A DNA stretch of 64,000 nucleotides, from the NCBI GenBank assembly GCA_028693285.1, contig JAQUVQ010000008.1, positions 1 through 64,000 on the forward strand, read 5' to 3'. Made by a program: the position numbers and the translations under genes. The notes below the pieces were generated by a model. The model saw only the letters and a list, made by a program, of their open reading frames with translations, searched no databases and had not been told where the DNA came from. This DNA comes from Smithellaceae bacterium. GTDB taxonomy: Bacteria; Desulfobacterota; Syntrophia; Syntrophales; Smithellaceae. Positions 19,026-28,694 of this stretch are shown here, in pieces; within the stretch, counting starts at the first letter, position 1; every line of letters starts with the position of its first letter.

Positions 19026-20207
19026 CTACAGCGTTTCCATGATCGTCCGGGCGTCCTTGTCGCCGCGGCCGGAAAGGCAGATGACCAAAATCCGGCGCTT
19101 CTTCATTTTCGGAGCGATTTTCATGGCGTGGGCAATCGCGTGCGAACTTTCCAGCGCCGGAATGATGCCTTCCTGCCGCGACAAATACAAAAACGCTCCG
19201 ATCGCTTCCTCATCCGTCACGGTGACATACGTGGCGCGGCCGGATTGTGCAAAATAGGCGTGCTCCGGGCCCACGCCGGGGTAATCCAGTCCCGCCGCGA
19301 TGGAGTAGGCGTCGCGAACCTGGCCGTTTTCATCCTGCAGAAGGTAGGTCTTGTTGCCGTGCAGGACACCGATTTTTCCGCCGTTGATGCTTGCCGAATG
19401 CTCCAGCGTATTCATGCCGCGGCCGGCTGCTTCCACGCCGATCATCTTCACCTTCTTTTCATTGCGGAAGGGATAAAACAGGCCCATGGCGTTGGAGCCG
19501 CCGCCCACGCAGGCCACCAGAACATCGGGATTCCGTCCTTCCGCTCTTGCCGTCTGCTTTTTGACTTCTCGCCCGATGACCGACTGGAAATTGCGCACCA
19601 TCATCGGATAGGGGTGCGGCCCGGCGGTTGTTCCGATGATGTAAAACGTGTCGCGGACACTTCCCACCCAATAGCGCATGGCTTCGTTCATCGCGTCCTT
19701 GAGCGTGGCCGTGCCGCTTTGGACCGGAACCACCTCGGCGCCCAGAATCTTCATGCGAAAGACGTTGGGCGCCTGGCGGCGGATGTCTTCTTCTCCCATG
19801 AAGATTTTGCATTCCATTCCGAAAAGCGCGGCCACGGTTGCGGTCGCCACGCCGTGCTGGCCCGCGCCGGTTTCGGCGATGACTTTTTTCTTGCCCATGC
19901 GCCGGGCCAGAAGCGCCTGCCCCAGCGTGTTGTTGATCTTGTGCGAGCCGGTGTGGTTGAGATCTTCGCGTTTGAGATAGATTCTGGCGCCGCCAAGCGC
20001 CTGAGTCATCCGGCAAGCAAAATAAAGCGGCGTCGGCCGGCCTGCGTAGTCTCGCCGGTACCGGTCGAATTCCTTCTCAAAGGATTTGTCTTTTTGCGCC
20101 ATGGCGTAAGCTTCTTCGAGCTCCAGCAGAGCGGGCATGAGCGTCTCGGCCGCATAGCGGCCTCCGAAGGCATCAAAGTGTCCTTTTTGATCCGGCAGCA
20201 TTTTCAT
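19026..20207 (-). CDS. trpB: Tryptophan synthase beta chain
   Basis: [51 protein letters not shown] motif. Confidence 0.97.
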   Translation of the reverse strand: MKMLPDQKGHFDAFGGRYAAETLMPALLELEEAYAMAQKDKSFEKEFDRYRRDYAGRPTPLYFACRMTQALGGARIYLKREDLNHTGSHKINNTLGQALLARRMGKKKVIAETGAGQHGVATATVAALFGMECKIFMGEEDIRRQAPNVFRMKILGAEVVPVQSGTATLKDAMNEAMRYWVGSVRDTFYIIGTTAGPHPYPMMVRNFQSVIGREVKKQTARAEGRNPDVLVACVGGGSNAMGLFYPFRNEKKVKMIGVEAAGRGMNTLEHSASINGGKIGVLHGNKTYLLQDENGQVRDAYSIAAGLDYPGVGPEHAYFAQSGRATYVTVTDEEAIGAFLYLSRQEGIIPALESSHAIAHAMKIAPKMKKRRILVICLSGRGDKDARTIMETL

Positions 20208-20857
20208 GTTCTGTCCCTTCCAATAAAAATATTCAGCGGTGTTTCGCCGGCTGACGCGGAATGAATGATCCGCATCATGCGCGCGATTTTTGCGGAGTCT
20301 TTTTTGCCCGGCTTCTCTTCCGCGCCGCTGTTGATGTCCAGTGCGGCAGGCCGGACCACCTCAAGGGCTGCAGGAACATTGAATTCGTTCAAGCCGCCCG
20401 ATAAAATCAGCGGCCCGGCAATCTTCCTGGCCAGGTCCCAGTCGGCCGTCCTGCCCGTGCCGCCGTAAAGCCCGTTGTGGCGCGCATCAACGAGAATCGC
20501 GGCGACATCAAATGCTTCAGACTTCCGGACATCTTCTTCGGTTTGAAGAACCAGCGCCTTGAGAATCCGGTTTTTTGGAAATTGCCGGCAGTAGCCGGGG
20601 GATTCGTCGCCGTGGAGCTGAATCATGTCGAGGCGGCAGTGCTCAAACGTGTGCCGGACAAAGGATTCTTTTTCATTGACGAAGACGCCGACCTTCACCA
20701 GCCGGTCCGGCAGCGCTTTTGTGATCTGTGCCGCCTTTTGCGGCTCGATGAAGCGAGGGGAAGGCGGATGGAAAATAAAACCGACCGCGTCTGCGCCGTT
20801 TTCAGCCGCGGTGAGTGCATCTTCAAGGTTTGTGATGCCGCATATTTTTACCTGCAT
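20204..20857 (-). CDS. trpF: Phosphoribosylanthranilate isomerase
   Basis: [37 protein letters not shown]. Start at 20857 overlaps trpC; the longer ORF in the track extends through trpC in another frame. Confidence 0.93.
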   Translation of the reverse strand: MQVKICGITNLEDALTAAENGADAVGFIFHPPSPRFIEPQKAAQITKALPDRLVKVGVFVNEKESFVRHTFEHCRLDMIQLHGDESPGYCRQFPKNRILKALVLQTEEDVRKSEAFDVAAILVDARHNGLYGGTGRTADWDLARKIAGPLILSGGLNEFNVPAALEVVRPAALDINSGAEEKPGKKDSAKIARMMRIIHSASAGETPLNIFIGRDRT

Positions 20858-21633
20858 GACGATTCCCTCCCCAGAAGCGAGCGCAGTGCACGGCCGATGT
20901 CCGGAGCGGTCATCAGCGCTTCGCCGATGAGAAAAGAAGAAATGCCCGCGTTCATCAGGTGTTCGATATCGGCGCGGTTTTTCAGAGCGCTTTCCGCGAC
21001 GACCGTGCGGTCGCCGGGAATCTGTTTCCTGAGTCGGCAACTGGTCTGAATATCCGTCGCGAACGTATCGAGATTGCGGTTGTTGATGCCGATCATCTCC
21101 GCTTTTGCCGCGAGTGCCGCCTGCAGCTCCTCCTCTGTGTGAACCTCGACCAGCGGGCACAGGCCCAGTGCTTCGGAAAGGGCGATGAATTCAAAAAGCC
21201 GCGGTCCCAGCGCGCGGACGATCAGCAGAATCGCGTCGGCGCCGACGGCTCTCGTTTCGTAAACCTGAAGCGGATCGATGATAAAATCCTTGCGCAGGAC
21301 GGGAAGACGAACTTCACGCCGAACGCTCGTCAAATCGCTTGTGTGGCCCAAAAAATAGGTTTGGTCGGTCAAAACGGAAACGGCGGCCGCGCCATTTTTC
21401 TCATACGTTTTTGCGATCGCCGCCGGATCGAAATGCTGCAACATGCGTCCGCGGGAAGGCGAGGCGCATTTCACTTCGGCGATGACGGCGCAGTCGGCAC
21501 CGCCGAGAGCCGCGCGGAAATCCCGGCAGGGCGGCAGCGCTGCGATGGCTTCGCAAAGACGCTCAGTCGTCGCCTCCTTTTTGAGACGGGCCACTTCCTC
21601 ATTTTTGGTTTCAACGATCTTGTCTAAAATCAT
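20848..21633 (-). CDS. trpC: Indole-3-glycerol phosphate synthase
   Basis: MILDKIVETKNEEVARLKKE...VIAEVKCASPSRG...VLRKDFIIDPLQVYE...IGINNRNLDTF. Confidence 0.95.
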   Translation of the reverse strand: MILDKIVETKNEEVARLKKEATTERLCEAIAALPPCRDFRAALGGADCAVIAEVKCASPSRGRMLQHFDPAAIAKTYEKNGAAAVSVLTDQTYFLGHTSDLTSVRREVRLPVLRKDFIIDPLQVYETRAVGADAILLIVRALGPRLFEFIALSEALGLCPLVEVHTEEELQAALAAKAEMIGINNRNLDTFATDIQTSCRLRKQIPGDRTVVAESALKNRADIEHLMNAGISSFLIGEALMTAPDIGRALRSLLGRESSCR

Positions 21634-21675
21634 GTCGTCCTCTTTTTTTCTCCCCTTTTTTCACCCTCTCCCTAA

Positions 21676-21698
21676 CCCTCTCCCATCAAGGGAGAGGG
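21676..21698. repeat. REP-like palindromic repeat, copy 2
   Basis: CACCCTCTCCCTAA-CCCTCTCCC-ATCAA-GGGAGAGGG between trpD and trpC. Confidence 0.75.
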
Positions 21699-21738
21699 AA
21701 TGAACCTGCAATTCATGATCGCCGCCGCTAAACCCTAA

Positions 21739-21761
21739 CATTCTCCCGTCAAGGGAGAGGG
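21739..21761. repeat. REP-like palindromic repeat, copy 3
   Basis: AACATTCTCCC-GTCAA-GGGAGAGGG, about 40 bp from copy 2. Confidence 0.7.
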
Positions 21762-21763
21762 AA

Positions 21764-22774
21764 TTAACCGTTCGTCATCTCGATGAGCGCCCGCAGTATT
21801 TTTGCCGCCCGGCCGCTGTCGATGCAGTCGGCGGCGATTTTAACGCCCTCCTGAATATTGCCTGCTTTCTCACCGGCGACAATCGCCAGCGCCGCGTTCA
21901 GTAAAACGACATCCCGGCAGGCGCCCGGCTTTCCGGAGAGCACGTCCGTCAGGATTCGGGCGTTGACCTCCGGATCGCCTCCGCGGATCGCCTCGAGCGG
22001 GTGAGTGGTTCCGACGAACTCCTTCGGGGAAAGGTTGTAGGTGCGGATGATGCCGTCTTTGAGCTCCGCCACGCGGGTTTCCCCGGTGACCGTCACTTCG
22101 TCGAGGCCGTCGACGCCGTGCACCACAAAAGCCCGCTTCGTCCCCATGTTTTTCAAAACGCCGGCGAACATTTCGGCAAGCTTTGCGTCGTAAACGCCCA
22201 GCAGCTGCGCGGTCGCGCCGGCCGGGTTGGTGAGCGGCCCCAGCATGTTGAAAATCGTGCGGATGCCGATTTCACGGCGCGGGCCGATGGCGTACTTCAT
22301 CGCGCCGTGCAGCCTCGGCGCGAACAGAAAGCCGATGCCGATCTGCTGGAGACACTCTTCGACGATTTCCGGATCGATGCTGATATTGACGCCGAGAGCC
22401 TCCAGCACGTCGGCGCTGCCGCACCCGCTGGAGACGGCCCGGTTGCCGTGTTTGGCGACCACGATGCCCGCCGCCGCCGCGACAAAGGCCGTCGTGGTGG
22501 AAATGTTGAACGTGCCCAGCTTGTCGCCTCCGGTGCCGCAGGTATCGACGACGGTTGTCGCGCAGGCGTTCACGCGCGCGGCCTTCCGGCGCATGATGCG
22601 CGCCGCGCCGGTCACTTCTTCCACGGTTTCGCCCTTCATGCGGAGCGCGGTGATGAACGAGCCGATCTGCGCGGGAGTGGCTTTGCCCTCCATCACTTCT
22701 TCCATGACGGCCATCATATCCCCCTCCGGCAGATCGATGTTTTGTACTACCTTGTCCAAAGCTTCTCTGATCAT
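21764..22774 (-). CDS. trpD: Anthranilate phosphoribosyltransferase
   Basis: [53 protein letters not shown]. Confidence 0.97.
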   Translation of the reverse strand: MIREALDKVVQNIDLPEGDMMAVMEEVMEGKATPAQIGSFITALRMKGETVEEVTGAARIMRRKAARVNACATTVVDTCGTGGDKLGTFNISTTTAFVAAAAGIVVAKHGNRAVSSGCGSADVLEALGVNISIDPEIVEECLQQIGIGFLFAPRLHGAMKYAIGPRREIGIRTIFNMLGPLTNPAGATAQLLGVYDAKLAEMFAGVLKNMGTKRAFVVHGVDGLDEVTVTGETRVAELKDGIIRTYNLSPKEFVGTTHPLEAIRGGDPEVNARILTDVLSGKPGACRDVVLLNAALAIVAGEKAGNIQEGVKIAADCIDSGRAAKILRALIEMTNG

Positions 22775-23358
22775 GATCCATGCTCCTTTCGGCCGATCTG
22801 TTTTAAAAAATTTCGAAGGATTCTTTTCCCCTGCGGCGTAAGGACGGATTCCGGATGAAACTGAATTCCTTCCACGGGATAATTTTTGTGCCGCAGTCCC
22901 ATGATTTCACCCTCGGGGGTCCGGGCGCTGATTTCAAGGCAGGGCGGCAGGGATTCCGGCCGCACCAGCAGGGAATGATACCGCCCCGCGGCAAAGGGTT
23001 GGGGCAGCCCCGCAAAAATCGTTTTGCCGTCGTGCTCCACGGGCGATACCTTGCCGTGCATGATGCGTTCGGCGCGAACGACTTCTCCGCCGAACGCGGC
23101 ACCGATGCACTGGTGTCCCAGGCAGATGCCCATCAGCGGCACGCTCGAATAAAATTTCTGAATCACGTCGATGGTGACGCCCGTTTCCCGGGGCGTGCAT
23201 GGGCCGGGCGATAAAAAAATTGCTTCGGGTCTCTCGCGCCGGATTTCTTCGAGGGTGATCCGGTCGTTGCGCCGGACCCGGACGTCCTCCCCCATCTGCC
23301 TCAGGTATTGAACGATGTTGAACGTAAAGGAATCATAATGGTCGATCATCAGAATCAT
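22771..23358 (-). CDS. trpG: Anthranilate synthase component II (glutamine amidotransferase)
   Basis: [19 protein letters not shown]...[12 protein letters not shown]...[16 protein letters not shown]...GIQFHPES. Confidence 0.96.
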   Translation of the reverse strand: MILMIDHYDSFTFNIVQYLRQMGEDVRVRRNDRITLEEIRRERPEAIFLSPGPCTPRETGVTIDVIQKFYSSVPLMGICLGHQCIGAAFGGEVVRAERIMHGKVSPVEHDGKTIFAGLPQPFAAGRYHSLLVRPESLPPCLEISARTPEGEIMGLRHKNYPVEGIQFHPESVLTPQGKRILRNFLKQIGRKEHGS

Positions 23359-24857
23359 AGAGCGCTCCTGCCGTTTTCGAGAACGAATCCGCTTGAGGCG
23401 AGCTCCACGGCCTTCTGCATGCCCCGCGCCTTGTGGAGCGTTTCCATGTGTTCGGCTTCGGGCCTGGAATCATGGACAATGCCCGCGCCGGCCTGAATGA
23501 AAATCCTTCCGTCCCGAATAACCATCGTGCGGATGGTGATGCACAGATCCATGTTGCCGCTGAAGCCGATATAGCCGACCGCGCCGCCGTATACGCCCCG
23601 CCGCACGGGTTCGAGTTCGTCGATGATCTGCATGGCCCGGACTTTGGGCGCGCCGGAGAGTGTTCCCGCCGGAAACGTGGCGGTCAGCACGTCAAAGGCG
23701 TCCCTGCCGCAATCGAGCTCGGCCCGCACATTGGATACCAGGTGCATGACATGCGAATATTTTTCGACCACCATGTACTGGTTGACCTGCACCGACCCGG
23801 TTTGGGCGATCCTGCCAAGGTCGTTTCTGCCCAGATCGACCAGCATGACGTGTTCGGCCCGCTCCTTTTCATCGGAGAGCAGCTCGTCGGCCAGCGCGCG
23901 GTCCTCCTGCTCGTTTTTTCCGCGCGGCCGTGTGCCGGCAATCGGCCTCAGCTCCACTTCGTTTTGCTCCAGGCGCACCATGACTTCCGGCGAAGAGCCG
24001 ATCAGGGTCAGATCATCCAGCTTGAGGAAAAACAGATAGGGCGACGGGTTCACGCAGCGGAGCGCCCGGTAAAGATCGACCGGATCGGCCGTGCAGTCCG
24101 TGGAAAAACGCTGGGAGAGCACCACCTGAATGGCGTCTCCCGCGGCGATGTAGTCTTTCGCTTTCTCCACGATGGCCTTGTACCGGTCGGGCGTCATATT
24201 GGATTCAAAAACCACGCCGGAAGCTTTTTGGGCGGGAGCCGGATATTCTGCCGGCGTCTGCAACAGCGCAATCAGATCATCGATCTTTCGGCACGCGGCC
24301 GCGTACGCTTCCGCGCGGGAATCCTCGTCTTCCGCAAAGGCGCAGGCGACGACCTTGATCGTATGGCGCACATTGTCAAAGATAATCAGGGAATCGCTGA
24401 TGACAAAAACGGATTCGTCCAGATTCAGGTCGTCGGGCGGCACATCGGGAAGCTTCTCGAAGTAGCGCACCGTGTCGTAGCCCAGATAGCCGACCGCTCC
24501 GCCGAAAAAACGCGGCAGTCCGGGAGGGACAACCGGCCGGTAGCGGCCCAGCAGCTCCCGCATTCGGCCCAGCGGGTCTCCCCGGTGTTCGGTCTCGAAG
24601 ATTTTCCCCTTTTCTTCCAGAATGACTTTCGGGCCTCGGATTCTGAACACGATTTCCGCATTAGTTCCGATAAAGGAATACCGCCCCCACTTTTCGCCTC
24701 CTTCAACGCTTTCCAGCAGGTAGGCATGCCGTTTGTGCCGAATTTTTTTTAAGACGGAAACGGGGGTTTCGAGATCCGCCAGGATTTCCCGGTAAACGGG
24801 AATCAGGTTCCCCCTTTTGGCGCAGACTTCAAAATCCGCAAATTTTGGTGAATACAT
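23355..24857 (-). CDS. trpE: Anthranilate synthase component I
   Basis: GPKVILEEKG...GDAIQVVLSQRF...PIAGTRPRGKNEQED...LVDLGRNDLGRI...GAPKVRAMQIIDELE. Start MYSPKFADFE at 24857, preceded by AGGGAG. Confidence 0.96.
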   Translation of the reverse strand: MYSPKFADFEVCAKRGNLIPVYREILADLETPVSVLKKIRHKRHAYLLESVEGGEKWGRYSFIGTNAEIVFRIRGPKVILEEKGKIFETEHRGDPLGRMRELLGRYRPVVPPGLPRFFGGAVGYLGYDTVRYFEKLPDVPPDDLNLDESVFVISDSLIIFDNVRHTIKVVACAFAEDEDSRAEAYAAACRKIDDLIALLQTPAEYPAPAQKASGVVFESNMTPDRYKAIVEKAKDYIAAGDAIQVVLSQRFSTDCTADPVDLYRALRCVNPSPYLFFLKLDDLTLIGSSPEVMVRLEQNEVELRPIAGTRPRGKNEQEDRALADELLSDEKERAEHVMLVDLGRNDLGRIAQTGSVQVNQYMVVEKYSHVMHLVSNVRAELDCGRDAFDVLTATFPAGTLSGAPKVRAMQIIDELEPVRRGVYGGAVGYIGFSGNMDLCITIRTMVIRDGRIFIQAGAGIVHDSRPEAEHMETLHKARGMQKAVELASSGFVLENGRSAL

Positions 24858-24870
24858 GGGCGCTCCCTTT

Positions 24871-24911
24871 AAAAAATAAAAAAAGGCCGTGCGTTGCGAC
24901 ACGGCCTTTTT
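24871..24911 (-). terminator. Second intrinsic terminator in trp leader (immediately before trpE RBS)
   Basis: Minus strand AAAAAGGCCGTG-TCGCAACG-CACGGCCTTTTTTTATTTTTT. Confidence 0.8.
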
Positions 24912-24924
24912 GGGTTGAACCATA

Positions 24925-24963
24925 CAAAAAAGCCGCGGAGTCCTGAGAGGTCTCCACGGCTTT
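24925..24963 (-). terminator. trp attenuator terminator
   Basis: Minus strand AAAGCCGTGGAG-N11-CTCCGCGGCTTTTTTG. Confidence 0.88.
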
Positions 24964-24985
24964 GACTTTTATCTAATAATAAAGA

Positions 24986-25063
24986 TCAGCGGCGGATGCT
25001 CCTCTCCGGGAGGTTCCACCACCACCAGTTGTTGATTGTATGTGCGTTGAATCTCTTTTGCAT
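24986..25063 (-). CDS. trpL: trp leader peptide MQKRFNAHTINNWWWWNLPERSIRR
   Basis: 25-codon ORF with four consecutive TGG codons, upstream of the terminator and trpE. Confidence 0.93.
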   Translation of the reverse strand: MQKRFNAHTINNWWWWNLPERSIRR

Positions 25064-25093
25064 GCTGCACCTTTTTCTCGCTTGTTGGTTGCT

Positions 25094-25122
25094 TCTATAA
25101 CAGCAGGTCCGTTTTCTGTCAA
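25094..25122 (-). promoter_or_regulatory. trp promoter, sigma-70 type
   Basis: Minus strand TTGACA (25122-25117), 17-nt spacer, TATAGA (25099-25094). Confidence 0.75.
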
Positions 25123-25155
25123 ACGTTTTTTGCGGGCGCGGGTGCGCGAGAACAT

Positions 25156-25914
25156 TCACGCCCTGGTTTTTTGCGGAATTTTCTTTTTGTTCCGGCGTTT
25201 TGACGGTTTGCCAAGGGGGCAGACGGAAACGCAGATGCCGCAAAGATGAACGTTCCGGTTGAGCCTTTCCTGCGACAACCTGCGGCAGGCCTCCATGCAG
25301 CGAAAAGCGTTGTAAAACTCGTCGCGGTCAAGAGTCGAATTCCACAGCTTGCCGTTGGCCGCCTCTCCGGGGCACAGCCTCACGCAGATGTCGCAGGCGC
25401 CGCAGCGGCTTTCCGTGATGGGTGTGCCGCAAGGTTCAATGGGCTGATGGGTAAGAACCGTCGCCAGGCGAATGCGGGGGCCGAACGCTTTCGACACCAG
25501 CAAATCCGTTTTGCCGATCCAGCCCAGACCGGCGCGGGTGGCCGCCATTTTGTGGGAGAAGTTCATCCGCAAGGTTTTGCCGAAGTCCGGGGGGATGTCT
25601 TCCGCCCGCACGGTGGCTTTGATCTGCAGGCAGGAAATGCCGTTTTGCGTGAGAAACCGCGATATTTTCGCCGTGATCCCATTGAGCTCATCATTGGTGG
25701 AATTGTATAATTCGTAATAAGGCATGGTCGGGCCGTCTTCGATTTCATCGACAATCGCGTCGTCCAGCCTTTTGCCGACAACAACGGCATAACGGTACGG
25801 ATAATACCCGGCCATCAGATCGCCCATGTCGGCAAATCCGACGACATAATTTTCCCGATCGGGCAGAAGGCTGATGATTTCGTTTTGCAGCGTCAAGGCT
25901 TCACGATGAGCCAT
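25156..25914 (-). CDS. 4Fe-4S double-cluster protein, epoxyqueuosine reductase-like
   Basis: RAGLGWIGKTDLLVSKAFGPRIRLATVLTHQPIEPC...CGACDICVRLCPGEA...CGICVSVCPLGK. The 657-aa ORF in the track is this gene plus an upstream artefactual extension. Confidence 0.75.
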   Translation of the reverse strand: MAHREALTLQNEIISLLPDRENYVVGFADMGDLMAGYYPYRYAVVVGKRLDDAIVDEIEDGPTMPYYELYNSTNDELNGITAKISRFLTQNGISCLQIKATVRAEDIPPDFGKTLRMNFSHKMAATRAGLGWIGKTDLLVSKAFGPRIRLATVLTHQPIEPCGTPITESRCGACDICVRLCPGEAANGKLWNSTLDRDEFYNAFRCMEACRRLSQERLNRNVHLCGICVSVCPLGKPSKRRNKKKIPQKTRA

Positions 25915-26130
25915 TTTGCCTTTCTCCTTTAGTGAAGGTTCAAGAATCCTATCACATGCCTTCTTTTCAAAACAGAGCAAATTCTTTTGCCGGTGCTTGC
26001 GGAGAAAAAACAGGCGCTGCAGGAGCGAACGCAGAAAGGGTAAAGATTGACGGCGTCTTTTGCTTTTGTTATGGTGTCGCAGTGCCGGTTGCTTTTGGGG
26101 AAATGCGGTTGCCCGGCACGGAGGCCTCGA

Positions 26131-27447
26131 ATGGACATCATTGCTCTGGTCATTCTGATATCTTTGCTGGTCATCATTGTGCTGCTGCTCTGGCAGCTCA
26201 GGCGGAGTTCCGTTGATTGGACGCCGCTTGTGGGCAAACTGGATGCCTTGCGGGATGCGCAGGAAAGAACCGACCGTTCGCTGCGCGACGAGATTGCCCG
26301 GTCGCGCTCGGAGGCGCAGTCGAACGCGCAGCAGGAACGAGCGGAGCTCGGGGCTTCGCTTTCTTCCTTCGGCGACTCCGTTCAGGCCCGCATGACCGAT
26401 ATTGCCAAAATCCAAAGCGATCAGATGGAGAGCTTTGCGCGGCAACTGTCCCTGCTTGCCGCCAGCAATGAAAAAAAGATGGAAGACATTCGTCTGATGG
26501 TTGACGAAAAGCTCAGGCAAATCCAGGAGGACAATGCCCGCCAGCTCGACCGGATGCGCGAGACCGTGGATGAGAAGCTGCAAAGCACACTGGAGAAGCG
26601 GCTGGGAGAATCCTTCAAGCAGGTTTCCGAGCGCCTCGAGCAGGTCCATCAGGGGCTGGGCGACATGCGCACGCTGGCCGCGGGGGTGGGCGATTTGAAA
26701 AAAGTTCTCACCAACGTCAAGTCGCGCGGCACCTGGGGGGAAGTCCAGTTGGGCGCGCTTCTGGAAGAGATTCTGTCTCCGGATCAATATCTGAAGAACG
26801 TCAGGATTCAGGAATCCGGCGGCGATTTTGTCGAGTTCGCCATCAGGCTTCCCGGCCAGGGCGATTCCCCGACGGAAAGCGTTCTGATTCCGGTGGATGC
26901 GAAATTTCCGGTGGAAGACTACTCCCGTTTGATGGAGGCTCAGGAAAGGGCCGATGCCCCCGCCGCCGAAGATGCGGTCCGGCAGCTGGAAGCGAGCATT
27001 AAAAAGGCGGCCAGAGACATCTCTCAAAAATATCTTGCTCCTCCCAGAACAACGGACTTCGGCATCATGTTTTTGCCTTCGGAAGGCCTTTATGCGGAAG
27101 TGATCCGCCGTACCGAACTGGTGCAGCACCTGCAGCGCGAGTACCGCATTGTGATTTCCGGGCCTTCGACGTTTGCCGCTTTTTTAAACAGCCTCCAGAT
27201 GGGCTTCCGCACGCTGGCGATTCAAAAGCGCTCCGGCGAGGTCTGGAAAGTGCTGGGCGAGGTGAAATCGGCGTTCGGGCGCTTCGGCGATTCGCTCGAT
27301 GCCGTGCGCAAAAGACTGGATCAGGCTTCAAGCTCCGTGGATGACGCGCAGAAAAAGACGCGCACGCTGGCCGGTAAATTAAAAGCGGTGGAAAGCCTGT
27401 CGGACGCTTCAGGCGAAGGCACTGTTGCGGATACCGAAGCGGATTGA
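26131..27447 (+). CDS. rmuC: DNA recombination protein RmuC
   Basis: N-terminal TM, coiled coil, then RGTWGEVQLGALLEEILSPDQY...FVEFAIRLPG...IPVDAKFPVEDYSRL...DFGIMFLPSEGLYAEV. Confidence 0.92.
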   Translation: MDIIALVILISLLVIIVLLLWQLRRSSVDWTPLVGKLDALRDAQERTDRSLRDEIARSRSEAQSNAQQERAELGASLSSFGDSVQARMTDIAKIQSDQMESFARQLSLLAASNEKKMEDIRLMVDEKLRQIQEDNARQLDRMRETVDEKLQSTLEKRLGESFKQVSERLEQVHQGLGDMRTLAAGVGDLKKVLTNVKSRGTWGEVQLGALLEEILSPDQYLKNVRIQESGGDFVEFAIRLPGQGDSPTESVLIPVDAKFPVEDYSRLMEAQERADAPAAEDAVRQLEASIKKAARDISQKYLAPPRTTDFGIMFLPSEGLYAEVIRRTELVQHLQREYRIVISGPSTFAAFLNSLQMGFRTLAIQKRSGEVWKVLGEVKSAFGRFGDSLDAVRKRLDQASSSVDDAQKKTRTLAGKLKAVESLSDASGEGTVADTEAD

Positions 27448-27563
27448 TGAGGCGCCGGAGGCGCGTCGATTCATCCCGGTTTTACGCATGGGTGAAGCAT
27501 ATTTTTCTTCCTGAGAAGACAACGAAGCGCATTTTCTGAAGGAAGTATGCGATAAGGGTTTAC

Positions 27564-28694
27564 ATGCTGAAAAACAAAAGTAATGTCGATTCGTCCGCTG
27601 CAAGCGATAAAACGCAGTTATATTTAATGGAACGCGTCAAAGAACTGACGTGCCTTTACGATATGGCGCGGATCGCCGCCGACACAAGTCTGAATATTGA
27701 AAATATGCTGATGGGTATTGTTGGAATACTTCCGGAGGCCTGGCAATATCCAAAAGATGCTTTCGCAAAAATCGTTTTTAATAACCGGATTTTTTCGATG
27801 CCGAATTATCCAAAATTTGTCCAGCGGCAGAGATCAGCGCTGGTCATCAATGGCAGGCGTCGCGGTTACGTTGAAGTGGCCTATCCAAAGAAGCGAGGCG
27901 CGCAAAATCTGAACCTTTTCCTGCAGGAAGAACAGAAGCTTCTCGACACGGTGGCGCGGGAAGTTTCCGCCATGATCCGGCGCAGAGAAACGGAACAGGA
28001 GAAATTAAAACTGGAGGATCAGCTCCGTCATGCGGACAGGCTGGCAACGATCGGCCAACTTTCGGCAAGCGTGGCTCACGAACTCAATGAACCGCTCGGG
28101 CACATCCTGGGATTTGCCGAACTTGCCAAGAAATGCCCCGGCCTTCCTGTACAGGCGATGGCCGACATCGAGAAAATATTAGCAACATCCCTCCATGCCC
28201 GTGAGGTTGTAAGGCAAATCCTGATTTTCTCCCGTCAGGCTTCTCAACAAAAAACAAAAGTGAACCTCAACAACCTTATAAAACAGGGGTTGACTTTTCT
28301 GGAATCCCGATGTGTCAGCGAGGGAATAAAATTACAGTGTCGATTGGGGCTTGATGTACCGGAGATTGACGCGGCACCCGCGCAAATGAACCAGGTTTTT
28401 GTCAGCCTGATGGTCAATGCCATACAGGCAATGCCCGATGGCGGAACGATATCCATCCGGACGCGCAGGGCAGGGGAGAAAGTGTCTCTCAATATAGAGG
28501 ATAGCGGCGTCGGCATGAACGAAGAGATTCTGCAAAAGGTTTTTATTCCCTTTTTTACAACTAAGGAAGCGGATGTTGGAACTGGGTTAGGTCTGCCGGT
28601 CGTTCATGATATCATCGCCGCCCACAAGGGTTCTATAAAAATTGAAAGCAAAGTCGGAATGGGAACGAAATGCAAAATACAACTGCCGGTCTGA
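27564..28694 (+). CDS. Cytoplasmic sensor histidine kinase (NtrB-like transmitter)
   Basis: HADRLATIGQLSASVAHELNEPLGHILGFAELA H-box; N, G1 and G2 boxes (EDSGVGMNEEILQKVFIPFFTTKEADVGTGLGLPVVHDII). No TM segment evident. Confidence 0.88.
   Translation: MLKNKSNVDSSAASDKTQLYLMERVKELTCLYDMARIAADTSLNIENMLMGIVGILPEAWQYPKDAFAKIVFNNRIFSMPNYPKFVQRQRSALVINGRRRGYVEVAYPKKRGAQNLNLFLQEEQKLLDTVAREVSAMIRRRETEQEKLKLEDQLRHADRLATIGQLSASVAHELNEPLGHILGFAELAKKCPGLPVQAMADIEKILATSLHAREVVRQILIFSRQASQQKTKVNLNNLIKQGLTFLESRCVSEGIKLQCRLGLDVPEIDAAPAQMNQVFVSLMVNAIQAMPDGGTISIRTRRAGEKVSLNIEDSGVGMNEEILQKVFIPFFTTKEADVGTGLGLPVVHDIIAAHKGSIKIESKVGMGTKCKIQLPV

Noticed and set aside
20858-21160. N-terminal extension of the trpF ORF
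   Set aside because: Out-of-frame overlap with trpC; the true trpF start is [10 protein letters not shown] at 20857.
24986-25243. 85-aa ORF upstream of trpE as a protein gene
   Set aside because: The promoter (25094-25122) lies inside it; only the last 25 codons are the trp leader peptide.
25156-27129. 657-aa ORF as a single gene
   Set aside because: Only the last about 250 aa (from MAHREALTLQ at 25914) are a real 4Fe-4S protein; the rest is antisense to rmuC.
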